The translations under genes and the position numbers were made by a program. 51,357 nt of DNA from JBPEXY01 sp052031065 (lineage in GTDB: Bacteria > Pseudomonadota > Gammaproteobacteria > Immundisolibacterales > Immundisolibacteraceae). The stretch covers positions 1 through 51,357 of the forward strand of contig JBPEXY010000213.1 of the NCBI GenBank assembly GCA_052031065.1. Direction: 5' to 3'. Shown here piece after piece: positions 1 to 8,689 of this stretch (its first letter is position 1; each line of letters begins with the position of its first letter). Below the pieces are notes generated by a model. It searched no databases. It worked only from the letters and a program-made list of their open reading frames with translations, and was not told where the DNA came from.

Positions 1-117
1 AAGGTGGCTGCGCGGCGCGGAAAACTACGTCGAGGTTTAGCCGGTGTCTACGCTGGGCAAGCTGGTAGAATCAGCCCGGCGCCCCATTCCGATGACAAGC
101 AGGTTTACAGGCCCCTT

Positions 118-1023
118 ATGGCTGCCAGCGTTCCCGAGACCAAGCGAATTACTCTCTACACCTATTTGCAGCTACTGCGGTTAAACCGGCCCATCGGTAT
201 TCTGCTGCTGCTCTGGCCGACCTGGTGGGCGCTCTGGCTGGCGGCGGGTGGAATTCCTGAGTCAAAAATATTACTGATTTTCACCCTTGGAGTGATCCTG
301 ATGCGCAGTGCCGGCTGCGCGATCAACGATTATTTTGATCGTGCGGTCGATGGTGAGGTGAAGCGCACGGAGAACCGGCCACTGGCTCGCGGACGTATTC
401 CCTCCACCCACGCTCTCTGGCTCGCTGCCCTGCTGTCGCTGATCAGCTTTCTGCTGGTACTGCAGCTGAATCGTCTCACGATCATACTATCGATTGTCGC
501 CGCGCTATTGGCTGGCACCTACCCACTTTTCAAACGCTTCACCTATCTGCCACAAGCCTATCTGGGCGTCGCTTTCGGCTGGGGCATACCGATGGCCTTT
601 GCGGCGATTCAGGGCACCGTGCCAACGCTTGCCTGGCTGCTGGTGATTGCCAATATTTTCTGGACCATTGCCTATGACACACAGTACGCAATGGTCGATC
701 GTGACGATGATCTGCGTATTGGGCTGCGGTCTACCGCAATCCTGTTTGGCCGCAATGATCTGCACGCGGTTGCCCTGCTTCAGTTATCGGCACTGACCAC
801 TCTGCTACTGGTTGGACTACACGAGCAGAGCGGACTTGATGGAGCCTTTTTCCTGTTGCTGGGCTGCGCCGGACTACTATCAATTCATCTGCAGCTGCTG
901 ATCCGTAAGCGCGAGCGGCAAGCCTGCTTTAGCGCATTTTTGCGCAACAACTGGTGGGGCGGCATCGTTTTCGCTGGAATTGCGCTCGACCTGCTAAGCC
1001 GTTCCACACCAATGGCTTCCTGA
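118..1023 (+). CDS. ubiA: 4-hydroxybenzoate octaprenyltransferase UbiA
   Basis: Inner-membrane prenyltransferase that joins the polyprenyl chain to 4-hydroxybenzoate in ubiquinone synthesis. The 301-residue product is hydrophobic along its length and shows both Mg-diphosphate aspartate motifs of the UbiA superfamily: NDYFDRAVDGEVKRT with RPLARG following, and YDTQYAMVDRDDD. I chose the ATG at 118 because family similarity begins just after it (YTYLQLLRLNRPIGILLLLW) and the length fits the usual ~290 residues. The frame is open upstream to base 4, but that extension is arginine-rich and unlike UbiA. Bases 1-117 hold no gene I recognise; a short open frame at 2-40 ending in TAG might be the tail of an upstream gene. 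ubiD follows 22 bases downstream. Confidence 0.95.
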   Translation: MAASVPETKRITLYTYLQLLRLNRPIGILLLLWPTWWALWLAAGGIPESKILLIFTLGVILMRSAGCAINDYFDRAVDGEVKRTENRPLARGRIPSTHALWLAALLSLISFLLVLQLNRLTIILSIVAALLAGTYPLFKRFTYLPQAYLGVAFGWGIPMAFAAIQGTVPTLAWLLVIANIFWTIAYDTQYAMVDRDDDLRIGLRSTAILFGRNDLHAVALLQLSALTTLLLVGLHEQSGLDGAFFLLLGCAGLLSIHLQLLIRKRERQACFSAFLRNNWWGGIVFAGIALDLLSRSTPMAS

Positions 1024-1045
1024 TGCTGGTTGAGGACTGCAACCG

Positions 1046-2506
1046 ATGAACAATCTGCGCGAGTTTCTCTCGCTGCTGGAAGACCACCAGTTGGTGAAAC
1101 AGATTGATCAGCCGATTAACCCGGCCCTGGAGGTCACTGAGATCAGCGACCGGGTGCTACGCCGCGCTGGACCGGCACTGCTGTTTAACCAGCCATCTGG
1201 TTCTGATCACCGGCTGCTGACTAATCTTTTTGGTACTCAGGAGCGCATTGCCCTTGGCCTGGGGCTCTCTTCAACAGCAGATCTGGGCGACCTGGGCAGG
1301 CTGTTGGCAGAACTCAGAGAGCCCAATGCGCCAGAAAACCTACAACAGCTCAGGGAAAAATGGCCGGCACTGAAACGCCTGCTTTCTCTGCGACCGCGGC
1401 GAGTCAGAAACGCGCCCTTTAAACAGAACAGTCTGAGCGGTGGAGCAGTTGACCTGGACTGCATGCCAATCCAGACCTGCTGGCCGCAGGATGCCGGACC
1501 ACTAATCACCTGGGCCATGGTGGTCACCCGTGGGCCGGGCCAGCGGCGCCAGAACGTCGGCATCTATCGGCTACAGAAGATCGCCAGCAATCGTCTGATC
1601 ATGCGCTGGCTGGGCCATCGTGGCGGAGCGCTCGATTTTCAGGCCTGGCAACAGAAATACCCTGGCAAACCCTTTCCGGTGGCGGTCGCCATAGGGGCAG
1701 ACCCGGCAAGTATGCTGGCGGCGGTGATGCCGATCCCTGACAACCTTGGCGAGTTTCAGTTTGCCGGACTACTGCGCCAGTCAGCCACTCGACTGACCCC
1801 GGTCGGCGCTGCCGGACTGGCAGTTCCAAGCGAATCGGAATGGGTACTGGAAGGGGTCATTAATCCTGGCGACTACGCCGACGAAGGCCCCTTTGGCGAC
1901 CACACCGGCTATTACAACGAAGTCGACCAGTTCCCGGTGATGACAGTCACCAGTCTCTACCATCGCGACCGGCCAATCTATCACTCAACCCACACCGGCC
2001 GCCCGCCGGACGAGCCAGCGGTTTTGGGCCTGGCTTTAAATGAACTCTATCTGCCGCTGTTGCAAAAGCAGTTCCCGGAGATTATCGATTTCTATCTGCC
2101 GGCGGAGGCCTGTTCCTACCGGCTCGCTCTGGTGAGCATTCGTAAACAGTATGCCGGCCATGCCAACCGGGTGATGTTTGGCATCTGGTCGGTCCTTAGA
2201 CAGTTCATGTACACCAAGGCAATCATCGTCGTCGATGAGGATATCGACCTGCGTAACTGGTCCGATGTCGTCTGGGCGCTGGTAACCCGGGTTGACCCGG
2301 CGCGCGACACCACACTGGTGGAGCGGAGCCCCATTGATAGCCTCGATTTTGCTTCACCAGACACCGGACTGGGTTCCAAAATAGGTATCGACGCCACCAA
2401 CAAGTGGACTGGCGAAGTAACCCGGGAGTGGGGTCGACCCATACACCAGGAGGGGCAGGTCAAAGAGAAAATTGACCAGCTCTGGTCGCAACTCGGCCTG
2501 GAGTAA
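1046..2506 (+). CDS. ubiD: 4-hydroxy-3-polyprenylbenzoate decarboxylase UbiD
   Basis: Prenylated-FMN-dependent decarboxylase removing the ring carboxylate of 3-polyprenyl-4-hydroxybenzoate, the step after UbiA. At 486 residues it matches the usual ~490-500 of UbiD. The N-terminus (MNNLREFLSLLEDHQLVKQI) and the central segment with EGPFGDHTGYYNEVDQFPVM, followed by RDRPIYHSTHTGRPPDEPA, are typical of the UbiD decarboxylase family. Known family chemistry requires prFMN made by UbiX, which is not in this window. The ATG at 1046 is 22 bases after the ubiA stop, so the two are probably cotranscribed. It ends convergently with the downstream minus-strand permease gene. Confidence 0.95.
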   Translation: MNNLREFLSLLEDHQLVKQIDQPINPALEVTEISDRVLRRAGPALLFNQPSGSDHRLLTNLFGTQERIALGLGLSSTADLGDLGRLLAELREPNAPENLQQLREKWPALKRLLSLRPRRVRNAPFKQNSLSGGAVDLDCMPIQTCWPQDAGPLITWAMVVTRGPGQRRQNVGIYRLQKIASNRLIMRWLGHRGGALDFQAWQQKYPGKPFPVAVAIGADPASMLAAVMPIPDNLGEFQFAGLLRQSATRLTPVGAAGLAVPSESEWVLEGVINPGDYADEGPFGDHTGYYNEVDQFPVMTVTSLYHRDRPIYHSTHTGRPPDEPAVLGLALNELYLPLLQKQFPEIIDFYLPAEACSYRLALVSIRKQYAGHANRVMFGIWSVLRQFMYTKAIIVVDEDIDLRNWSDVVWALVTRVDPARDTTLVERSPIDSLDFASPDTGLGSKIGIDATNKWTGEVTREWGRPIHQEGQVKEKIDQLWSQLGLE

Positions 2507-2526
2507 GTAGTAACTGTTAGCCGTCG

Positions 2527-3654
2527 CTATTCAGCGGTAGCGGTTAGGTCAGTTATCTGCTGGGATTCTCCCAACGCCCCTTCTCCCGCAGCAGCGTCCA
2601 CTATCTCTACGCTTTTTGGCCAGGCATCTGCCACTGCTTTCACCAGAGTCGCCAGCGGAATAGCAAAAAACACTCCCCATAGCCCCCAGATTCCGCCAAA
2701 AAAGAGCACGGCAACGATAATCGCTACCGGATGAAGATTAACTGCTTCAGAGAACAGCAGCGGTACCAGCACGTTTCCGTCGATCGCCTGGATCACTCCG
2801 TAGGCAAGCAACAGGTAACCAAACTCGCTGCTCCAGCCCCACTGGGCAAAACCAACCATCGCCACAGGCAAAGTCACCACCACCGCGCCAACGTAGGGAA
2901 TGATCACCGAAAGCCCGGTCAGTACACCCAGCAACAGTGAGTACTCCAGCCCAATAATAGAGAAAGTCGCAGCGCTGGCGACGCCAACAATGACAATCTC
3001 AACAAACTTGCCACGCAGGTAGTTACCCATTTGATGTTCCATCTCGCGCCAGACACTGGCCAGAAGCGGTTTTCCGGCGGGTAACTGCTGGCCGAGCCAG
3101 CCAATGATTAACTGTTTATCCTTGAGAAAAAAAAACACCAGGAACGGCACCAGCACCAGATAGACCACCATGGTGATCAGGTTAACCAGAGTCGATAGCG
3201 GGTTGCTGACAAATGACTGACCCCAGTGCCCCAGCTGGGTTGCCAGCGTGCTGACGAGCAGGTCGAGTTGCTCGACCGAAATATATTCGGCATATTCGCT
3301 CTGCAGTTTCAATAGACTGCTGCGACCGGCTCTGAGCATCTCCGGGGTCTGTTGCACCAGGGCCTTGAGCTGTTCAAACAGTTCTGGCACCAGACCAAAC
3401 AGAACCAGCGGCAGTAATCCAAACGTGGTCACCGAGATCACTAAAACCGCAGCGAGACGCGGCAGGCCGACTTTCTCAAGAGCCGACACCAGCGCTTCAA
3501 GGATATAGGCGATCACCACGGCGGCAAGGACCGGCGCCAGCATCTGACCGGCAACGATCACCACTCCGAACCCAATCGCCAGCACAATGATCAACTCGAT
3601 CACCTGCGGATCGGAAAAATTACGCCGCGACCAGTTATTGATGAACTCTCTCAT
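2527..3654 (-). CDS. AI-2E/PerM family membrane permease
   Basis: Integral membrane protein of the AI-2E transporter family (formerly UPF0118, PerM/YhhT type), 375 residues with about eight hydrophobic segments. The C-terminal half carries typical family features: the loop around PYVGAVVVTLP, then the segment QAIDGNVLVPLLFSEAVNLH with HPVAIIVAVLFFGGIWGLWG. Members have been linked to autoinducer-2 export or to Na+(Li+)/H+ exchange, and the substrate cannot be read from sequence. It runs convergent to ubiD and divergent from fabA with about 170 bases between. I see no second gene in the same transcript. Confidence 0.88.
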   Translation of the reverse strand: MREFINNWSRRNFSDPQVIELIIVLAIGFGVVIVAGQMLAPVLAAVVIAYILEALVSALEKVGLPRLAAVLVISVTTFGLLPLVLFGLVPELFEQLKALVQQTPEMLRAGRSSLLKLQSEYAEYISVEQLDLLVSTLATQLGHWGQSFVSNPLSTLVNLITMVVYLVLVPFLVFFFLKDKQLIIGWLGQQLPAGKPLLASVWREMEHQMGNYLRGKFVEIVIVGVASAATFSIIGLEYSLLLGVLTGLSVIIPYVGAVVVTLPVAMVGFAQWGWSSEFGYLLLAYGVIQAIDGNVLVPLLFSEAVNLHPVAIIVAVLFFGGIWGLWGVFFAIPLATLVKAVADAWPKSVEIVDAAAGEGALGESQQITDLTATAE

Positions 3655-3756
3655 GACTGAACCCGTTCACGTTGCGAGCTAGGAGATAAAAAAGCGGTTT
3701 GGCCTGTTGATCCCATCACCCTTGACGACTCCACCACCAGTAACAGCAGGCTAAGT

Positions 3757-3762
3757 TATAAT
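3757..3762 (+). promoter_or_regulatory. candidate -10 box for fabA
   Basis: A perfect TATAAT lies 61 bases upstream of the fabA start in the perM-fabA divergent gap. No good -35 hexamer sits at 17 bases; a TTGACG occurs too far upstream (29-base spacer). Downstream, at 3776-3787, is a short dyad GACCAGCCGGTC that could be an operator, since fabA-fabB are regulated by FadR/FabR-type proteins in relatives. Both are inferences from sequence only. Confidence 0.4.
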
Positions 3763-3822
3763 GCGCCGCTCCAGCGACCAGCCGGTCGGCCAACTGTAAA
3801 TTCTCTAACGAGCGAATCAAAT

Positions 3823-4335
3823 TTGTTAAACAGACCCGATCATTTCGACCACGACCAGTTACTTGCCTGCGCTCGCGGTGAATTATATGGCCCCGGAAAC
3901 GCACAGTTACCACTACCACCGATGTTAATGTTTGATCGGATCGTCTCCATCAATGAAGCTGGAGGCGACTATGGTAAAGGATTCATTCAAGCCGAGTTGG
4001 ATATTGACCCCAATCTCTGGTTCTTTGCCTGCCATTTTGAGAATGACCCGGTGATGCCTGGTTGTTTGGGCCTTGATGCGATGTGGCAACTGGTGGGCTT
4101 TTTCCTCGGTTGGCAGGGCCACCCCGGTAAAGGACGGGCCCTGGGTTCGGATGAGGTGCGCTTCAGCGGCGAAGTCACCCCCGACAAAAAATTGGTGACC
4201 TATCGTATCAACATGAAACGGTTGATCACCCGCAAATTGACTATGGGCATTGCTGACGCCACCATGGATGCAGATGGCGAAGTTATTTACGCGGCATCCG
4301 GGCTGCGGGTTGGCCTGTTCACTGATAACCAGTGA
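3823..4335 (+). CDS. fabA: 3-hydroxydecanoyl-ACP dehydratase/isomerase FabA
   Basis: Cytoplasmic hot-dog-fold enzyme that dehydrates 3-hydroxydecanoyl-ACP and isomerises the trans-2 to the cis-3 product, the branch point of unsaturated fatty acid synthesis. The 170-residue length matches E. coli FabA (172). Catalytic His71 (in FACHFENDPVMPG) and Asp85 (in GCLGLDAMWQ) fall at the same positions as in the E. coli enzyme. The start is a TTG, chosen because it is the only one that gives the full conserved N-terminus (FDHDQLLACARGELYG). fabB begins 15 bases after the stop, the classical fabA-fabB pair of gammaproteobacteria. Confidence 0.96.
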   Translation: MLNRPDHFDHDQLLACARGELYGPGNAQLPLPPMLMFDRIVSINEAGGDYGKGFIQAELDIDPNLWFFACHFENDPVMPGCLGLDAMWQLVGFFLGWQGHPGKGRALGSDEVRFSGEVTPDKKLVTYRINMKRLITRKLTMGIADATMDADGEVIYAASGLRVGLFTDNQ

Positions 4336-4350
4336 GGTTTAACAACACAG

Positions 4351-5571
4351 ATGGACCGTAGAGTCGTAATCACCGGACTGGGGATTCTCTCCAGCATCGG
4401 TATCGGTGCAGAACAAGTTACCAATTCACTACGCGACGGCAGTTCCGGTATCGAGTTCAGCGAGGAGTATGAGCAGCAGGGGCTGCGCTCCCGTGTACAC
4501 GGACCGATCCGCATCAACGCCGCTGAACTGATCGATCGCAAACTCTACCGCTTTATGGGTGACGCCTCGGCATTCGCCTACCTGGCGATGAAAGAAGCGA
4601 TTGAAGATGCCGGACTGAGTGATCTCGAGGTCACCAACGAACGTACCGGACTGGTCGCCGGGTCAGGGGGTGCGTCGACCGCCAATAATCTACTTGCGAT
4701 CGACACTCTACGCGAAAAAGGCATCCGCCGGGTCGGCCCTTATATGGTCACCCGCACCATGGGCAGTACGGTTTCCGCCTGTCTGAGCACTGCTTTTGCC
4801 ATCCGCGGGGTTAACTACTCAATGACCTCAGCCTGCTCGACCAGCGCGCATTGCATTGGGCACGCAGCAGAGCTGATTCAGATGGGTAAGCAGGACCGGG
4901 TATTTGCTGGTGGCGGCGAGGAAGTTGACTGGACGCTATCGGTACTGTTCGACGGCATGGGTGCCCTGTCAAGCAAATATAACGAAACCCCCACCCTCGC
5001 TTCGCGCGCATTTGACAAAGACCGTGACGGGTTTGTCATCTCCGGAGGGGGTGGCATGCTGGTGCTGGAGGAGCTGGAGACGGCGCGCGCTCGTGGCGCC
5101 AGGATCTATGGCGAGCTGGTCGGCTATGGCGCCACTTCTGATGGATTTGACATGGTTCAACCGTCAGGGGAAGGGGCGGTCCGCTGCATGCAGCAAGCTC
5201 TGGCAACTACCAACACACCCATCGACTATATCAACGCACACGGAACCAGCACACCCGTCGGTGACGTCAAGGAACTGGAGGCGATACGCCAGGTATTCGG
5301 CACAGAGATACCACCGATTAGCTCCACCAAATCACTAACCGGTCACGCTCTTGGCGCAGCTGGCGTTAACGAAGCAATCTACTCACTGTTGATGCAACAG
5401 AACGGGTTTATCACCGCATCCGCCAACATCGACACCCTCGATCCGGAGGCAGAGGAGATACCGCTAGTTCGTGAACGCATCGACGGTGCAGAACTTGACA
5501 CCGTCATGTCCAACAGCTTTGGGTTTGGCGGCACTAATGCGTGCCTGATTATCCGCAAAACGGTCGGCTAA
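4351..5571 (+). CDS. fabB: 3-oxoacyl-ACP synthase I FabB
   Basis: Condensing enzyme that elongates acyl-ACP with malonyl-ACP and, with FabA, is needed for unsaturated fatty acids. The 406-residue length matches FabB. The Cys-His-His triad is visible: Cys162 in MTSACSTSAHCIG, His297 in NAHGTSTPVGD, and His332 with Lys327 in STKSLTGHALGAAG. The C-terminal SNSFGFGGTNACL motif is intact. It is the second gene of the fabA-fabB operon. A 144-codon plus-strand reading frame inside it (4904-5338) is a shadow. Confidence 0.96.
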   Translation: MDRRVVITGLGILSSIGIGAEQVTNSLRDGSSGIEFSEEYEQQGLRSRVHGPIRINAAELIDRKLYRFMGDASAFAYLAMKEAIEDAGLSDLEVTNERTGLVAGSGGASTANNLLAIDTLREKGIRRVGPYMVTRTMGSTVSACLSTAFAIRGVNYSMTSACSTSAHCIGHAAELIQMGKQDRVFAGGGEEVDWTLSVLFDGMGALSSKYNETPTLASRAFDKDRDGFVISGGGGMLVLEELETARARGARIYGELVGYGATSDGFDMVQPSGEGAVRCMQQALATTNTPIDYINAHGTSTPVGDVKELEAIRQVFGTEIPPISSTKSLTGHALGAAGVNEAIYSLLMQQNGFITASANIDTLDPEAEEIPLVRERIDGAELDTVMSNSFGFGGTNACLIIRKTVG

Positions 5572-5657
5572 CCACCAAAAAACCAGCAGTTTCAGACGCC
5601 TGGTGCCGCCAACGACCTCTGGCCGTTTGGCATCAGGCTGTGCTGAATTAATATCAG

Positions 5658-5674
5658 GCCGGATTGATGCCGGC
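5658..5674. terminator. short hairpin between convergent fabB and cytochrome c gene
   Basis: GCCGG-ATTGATG-CCGGC, a perfect 5-bp GC-rich stem, followed on the plus strand by TTATTG. It lies 87 bases after fabB and directly abuts the stop codon of the convergent cytochrome gene. Position suggests a terminator for fabA-fabB, but the T-tract is weak. Confidence 0.35.
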
Positions 5675-6199
5675 TTATTGTGCGGCCTCAACCATATAAT
5701 CCACTGCCAGATTGATCTGGTCGTCTGGAATATGCATGAATCCACCCTTCGGTGGCATCGCCTGGAACCCCTTTATTGAGTGCTCATATAACACATCAAT
5801 ACCCTTAGCGATGCGTTCTTCCCAGGCCCCTTTATCACCATAAGTAGGTGCTCCGGCCAGGCCGGTAGCGTGACAGGTCATACAGGCACTGTTGTAGACT
5901 CCTTCTCCATCCATCGGTACCTGAGCCACTGGTTCTGGCTCTACGGCCGCCACTTCCTCAACAACTTCTTTCATGACCGGCGCTACCGCACTTGATACAA
6001 ACACAGTGCCGTCAGCCAGCGCCACCTTCCCCACCGGTTCAATCCGTTCATCGGCAGCAGCAATTTCAATCGGCCCTGGCCCCTTATCAACGATCCCACC
6101 AATAACGGTTCCAAGCAGGATTAACACCACCACCATTGCGGTCATCGCCATGATCATGATGGAAAAATTGTTAACGACGGAGTCCTGTTGATCGCTCAC
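5675..6199 (-). CDS. membrane-anchored cytochrome c5 family protein
   Basis: Monohaem c-type cytochrome of 174 residues. An uncleaved-looking hydrophobic segment spans residues ~12-36, followed by an alanine/proline/glutamate-rich linker (~40-98) and one cytochrome domain with CMTCH at 106-110 and a likely axial Met148 in QAMPPKGG. Family knowledge places such cytochrome c5 proteins in the periplasm, anchored to the inner membrane and carrying electrons to or from respiratory complexes. The gene stands alone, convergent with fabB. The 200 bases upstream up to the tRNA gene hold only an inverted repeat at 6236-6260. Confidence 0.9.
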   Translation of the reverse strand: MSDQQDSVVNNFSIMIMAMTAMVVVLILLGTVIGGIVDKGPGPIEIAAADERIEPVGKVALADGTVFVSSAVAPVMKEVVEEVAAVEPEPVAQVPMDGEGVYNSACMTCHATGLAGAPTYGDKGAWEERIAKGIDVLYEHSIKGFQAMPPKGGFMHIPDDQINLAVDYMVEAAQ

Positions 6200-6235
6200 G
6201 GCTATTCCTTAAAAACAAACGGTACTGGAAAATAA

Positions 6236-6260
6236 TGAAGAGTCGGTAACCGCCTCTTCA
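6236..6260. repeat. inverted repeat upstream of the cytochrome c gene
   Basis: TGAAGAG-TC-GGT-A-ACC-GC-CTCTTCA, a 7-bp arm pair with a nested GGT/ACC pairing, 37 bases upstream of the cytochrome start on its 5' side. Could be an operator or a 5' leader hairpin; no T-tract follows, so a terminator is less likely. Confidence 0.5.
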
Positions 6261-6402
6261 GATGACAGGGCGGCTCAACTGGTCAGCAAGCAATTATAAC
6301 GGGAAACCGCCCCATTCGATAGCTGGCTGATGGACTGTACACAGAGTTTCGGGTAAGCTTCGCGGCCCCTTGAGAAGCTCACGATCAGGGAACTAAATCA
6401 AA

Positions 6403-6479
6403 GCGCCCGTAGCTCAGCTGGATAGAGTGTCGGCCTCCGAAGCCGAAGGTCACAGGTTCGAATCCTGTCGGGCGCGCCA
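6403..6479 (+). tRNA. tRNA-Arg (anticodon CCG)
   Basis: A 77-base cloverleaf with encoded CCA. The acceptor stem GCGCCCG pairs with CGGGCGC before discriminator G and CCA. The D arm contains AGCTCAGCTGGATAGAG, and the T arm ACAGG-TTCGAAT-CCTGT is perfect. The anticodon stem TCGGC/GCCGA encloses the loop CTCCGAA, giving anticodon CCG, which reads CGG (Arg). It stands alone just before the exopolysaccharide cluster, which runs in the opposite direction. I found no second copy of its 3' end in the window that would mark an integrated element. Confidence 0.97.
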
Positions 6480-6561
6480 TTCGATTTCATTGCGCTCAAT
6501 ACAGGCGACCAGGTGGAGCTCGCTGCAAGGTCAACCGGGTCGCGTTGTCCACTTTCTCCGG

Positions 6562-7644
6562 TCACTCTTCATAAACCTCCAGATAGCTGGAGGCCATGAC
6601 ATCTGTCGAGAAGTGCTGCTCAAACATTTCCCGGGACCTGCGCCCAAGTTTTTTTTGAACCTCACTGTCGCGAATTAATTTTTCCAGCGCACCGAATAGC
6701 TCAGCTCCATTCCCAGCTGGAAACAGGAACCCGTTCTCATCATCTACTACCAGTTCACGTACCCCACCCACATCACTGGCAACCACCGGCAGACCACTAG
6801 CCATAGCCTCTATGATGCTGCATGGCAGCCCTTCATCGTCAGATGGCAACACAAAGATATTGCTGCTACGGAGTAATAGGGGAATATCCTTTCTCTCGCC
6901 GAGCAATTTGATTGTGTCTGATAATTCAGACTCACTAACAATCTCCCTAAGCCGACCCTCCAATTCACCACCACCAACCACAGTCATATCAAAACAATAG
7001 CCTTTCTGCTTCAGTTCCCGGGAGGCATCTAACAATAGATCTATTCTTTTTCTTGGTATCAGGCGAGCCACGCATATCACTTTTGTTTTATTGTTACGGT
7101 CAATTTTTTCATCAGGCACAAACTCTGTAGCATCAGTACCATTATAAACTACAGACATAGCATCAGCTTTAATACCTATTTTATTCTCTACTTTTGCGCG
7201 CATATCTTCTGATATAACAACCAGCTTAGTACCAAAAAAAACAGCCATCCTAAGTAGTAATTTTCTTAGAGCATACCTGTTCTCCATAAACCAGGTATCG
7301 TGCAAAGTCCCTATATGCCGTGCTCTAAGGAATGGGGCAATAACTGCAATAGATGCTACCGCAGTGTAGATATGGGAATGTATAATATCAACGCGGTACC
7401 GATAGCACTGAACTATAAGCAAAAGCAAAGCAACCGGTAAGAGATACGACTTTTTATAAAGGTTAGGAGCCCAAATGACCCGATCTTTAATGCCTTTTTC
7501 TCTACAGGATTCCGATACCCAGGCACTCCCTAGATGCCAAATCTCCACCTGATGTCCGAAATTCTTCAACCCCATGACGCATTGAATCATTACCGTTTCA
7601 GCACCCCCTACCCCTCTAGTATCTATAAAATGGACTATCTTCAC
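6562..7644 (-). CDS. glycosyltransferase family 4 (GT-B fold)
   Basis: Probable cytoplasmic sugar transferase for repeat-unit assembly of the exopolysaccharide. The N-terminus VKIVHFIDTRGVGGAETVM is the usual start of a GT4 enzyme. The C-terminal half has the donor-binding region FVLPSDDEGLPCSIIEAM (around residues 265-285), with the two glutamates of the EX7E motif, then SGLPVVASDVGGVRELV. I start it at GTG 7644 (360 residues): a GGAG lies five bases upstream and the frame begins at the conserved Rossmann strand. The longer frame to 7701 would overlap the upstream gene. It is the last gene of the cluster, 83 bases from the tRNA, and the only glycosyltransferase in the window. Donor and acceptor are unknown. 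Confidence 0.88.
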   Translation of the reverse strand: MKIVHFIDTRGVGGAETVMIQCVMGLKNFGHQVEIWHLGSAWVSESCREKGIKDRVIWAPNLYKKSYLLPVALLLLIVQCYRYRVDIIHSHIYTAVASIAVIAPFLRARHIGTLHDTWFMENRYALRKLLLRMAVFFGTKLVVISEDMRAKVENKIGIKADAMSVVYNGTDATEFVPDEKIDRNNKTKVICVARLIPRKRIDLLLDASRELKQKGYCFDMTVVGGGELEGRLREIVSESELSDTIKLLGERKDIPLLLRSSNIFVLPSDDEGLPCSIIEAMASGLPVVASDVGGVRELVVDDENGFLFPAGNGAELFGALEKLIRDSEVQKKLGRRSREMFEQHFSTDVMASSYLEVYEE

Positions 7645-7669
7645 CTTTTCTCCATAAATACGTTGCCTT

Positions 7670-8671
7670 TTATAAGTAATTTGCCCTGATCTTCCTGGCA
7701 ATTTTTAAAGAGCTATTGATCAGGGGTCGCCTGACAAACTGATAAGGGGGCAACATGTCCACGAGTTCACCAGACATCATCGATTTAAATCGGTTAATAC
7801 TGTTGGTATTACCCTCACCTCTCCAGTAGCCACCCAGATCATAAAATAGACAGCCCGACTCTTTCGCATGAACCAGGGTTTGATGGTGCAAGAGATGACT
7901 TTTCGGCAACCCTGCGAACTGGGGGTCAGGATTACTGTAACCCCACTCGTAAACCTCAATCTCCCCGCAACGCATGGATATCTGACCTGCTATGTTGCAA
8001 TCCTTCCATACCGCAAAACTAAGTCTCATGCTTTCCGGTGAGCTAGCTAATTGCTTGTGCCACGCTTCAATCAGGGCCTCATCGGGCGCCGGTGCACCGC
8101 GTGCAAGGTTTGCAGCAGAGTGTCCTTCAACATAATTCCGCAGTGCGTTTTTATCCTGGCGAACTTCAACCCGGATACCCGCTTTCTCTGCTTTGGCAAG
8201 TTGGCGTCGAAAAGCTGGCCGGTATCGCGCCATGATGACCGCCAGCTCCTCTGCCAGCGAAATTCTGGGTGTAGTCTGGTAATAGCTATGGTCCGCGGCC
8301 ACAATTGATTCAAACCCAGCTTCCCGCAACCCGCAGTCAATCTCATTACAAAGCGGGTCATCCGCATAGAAATAAGGCGAAACGGATAGCGTAAGCGCAT
8401 CTGCCGGTAGCCACTCACATAGTTCTGCTAGATGCTGACGCAGGGCATCAATGCCTGAAAAGATTGGCCCGCGCGGTACTTTGTAATGAGCAAATTTTCC
8501 TCCGACGACCGGAATACGGAGCAACCTGGAGCCGGCGACCGGGATCCCATCACTTGCAGACTCCGTGATTAATACCTTCACCGGCTGTAAATACCATTCC
8601 CACGACTGCAGGTAATGGGGTGCAATTGAATGCTGATAGAGTCCTGCCCATTTCTGTTCGATCACATCCAT
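7670..8671 (-). CDS. GNAT/FemAB-like transferase of the exopolysaccharide cluster
   Basis: A 333-residue protein resembling the Acetyltransf_6 / CelD-BcsL branch of the GNAT fold, related to FemAB aminoacyl transferases. Recognisable segments are the central YRPAFRRQLAKAEKAGIRVE, then SFAVWKDCNIAGQISMRCG and the C-terminal LHHQTLVHAKESGCLFYDLGG. The family transfers an acyl or aminoacyl group, but the substrate here is unknown. No transmembrane segment is evident. It follows a true FemAB-type protein by 18 bases and precedes the GT4 gene by 25 bases, so it is almost certainly in the same transcript. It could modify the polysaccharide or its lipid-linked precursor. Confidence 0.75.
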   Translation of the reverse strand: MDVIEQKWAGLYQHSIAPHYLQSWEWYLQPVKVLITESASDGIPVAGSRLLRIPVVGGKFAHYKVPRGPIFSGIDALRQHLAELCEWLPADALTLSVSPYFYADDPLCNEIDCGLREAGFESIVAADHSYYQTTPRISLAEELAVIMARYRPAFRRQLAKAEKAGIRVEVRQDKNALRNYVEGHSAANLARGAPAPDEALIEAWHKQLASSPESMRLSFAVWKDCNIAGQISMRCGEIEVYEWGYSNPDPQFAGLPKSHLLHHQTLVHAKESGCLFYDLGGYWRGEGNTNSINRFKSMMSGELVDMLPPYQFVRRPLINSSLKIARKIRANYL

Positions 8672-8689
8672 TGGCAGGATTAGCCCCGC

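Noticed and set aside
4904..5338. 144-codon plus-strand frame inside fabB
   Set aside because: It lies within the well-supported fabB frame and has no recognisable motifs or ribosome site.
6403..6479. tRNA-Arg as an integration site for the EPS cluster
   Set aside because: No repeat of the tRNA 3' end, no integrase and no change in gene character at the boundary were seen in the window.
6427..6678. Plus-strand 83-codon reading frame starting in the tRNA
   Set aside because: It translates the tRNA-Arg itself (EGHRFESCRARH is a common tRNA artefact) and then runs antisense to the GT4 gene end.
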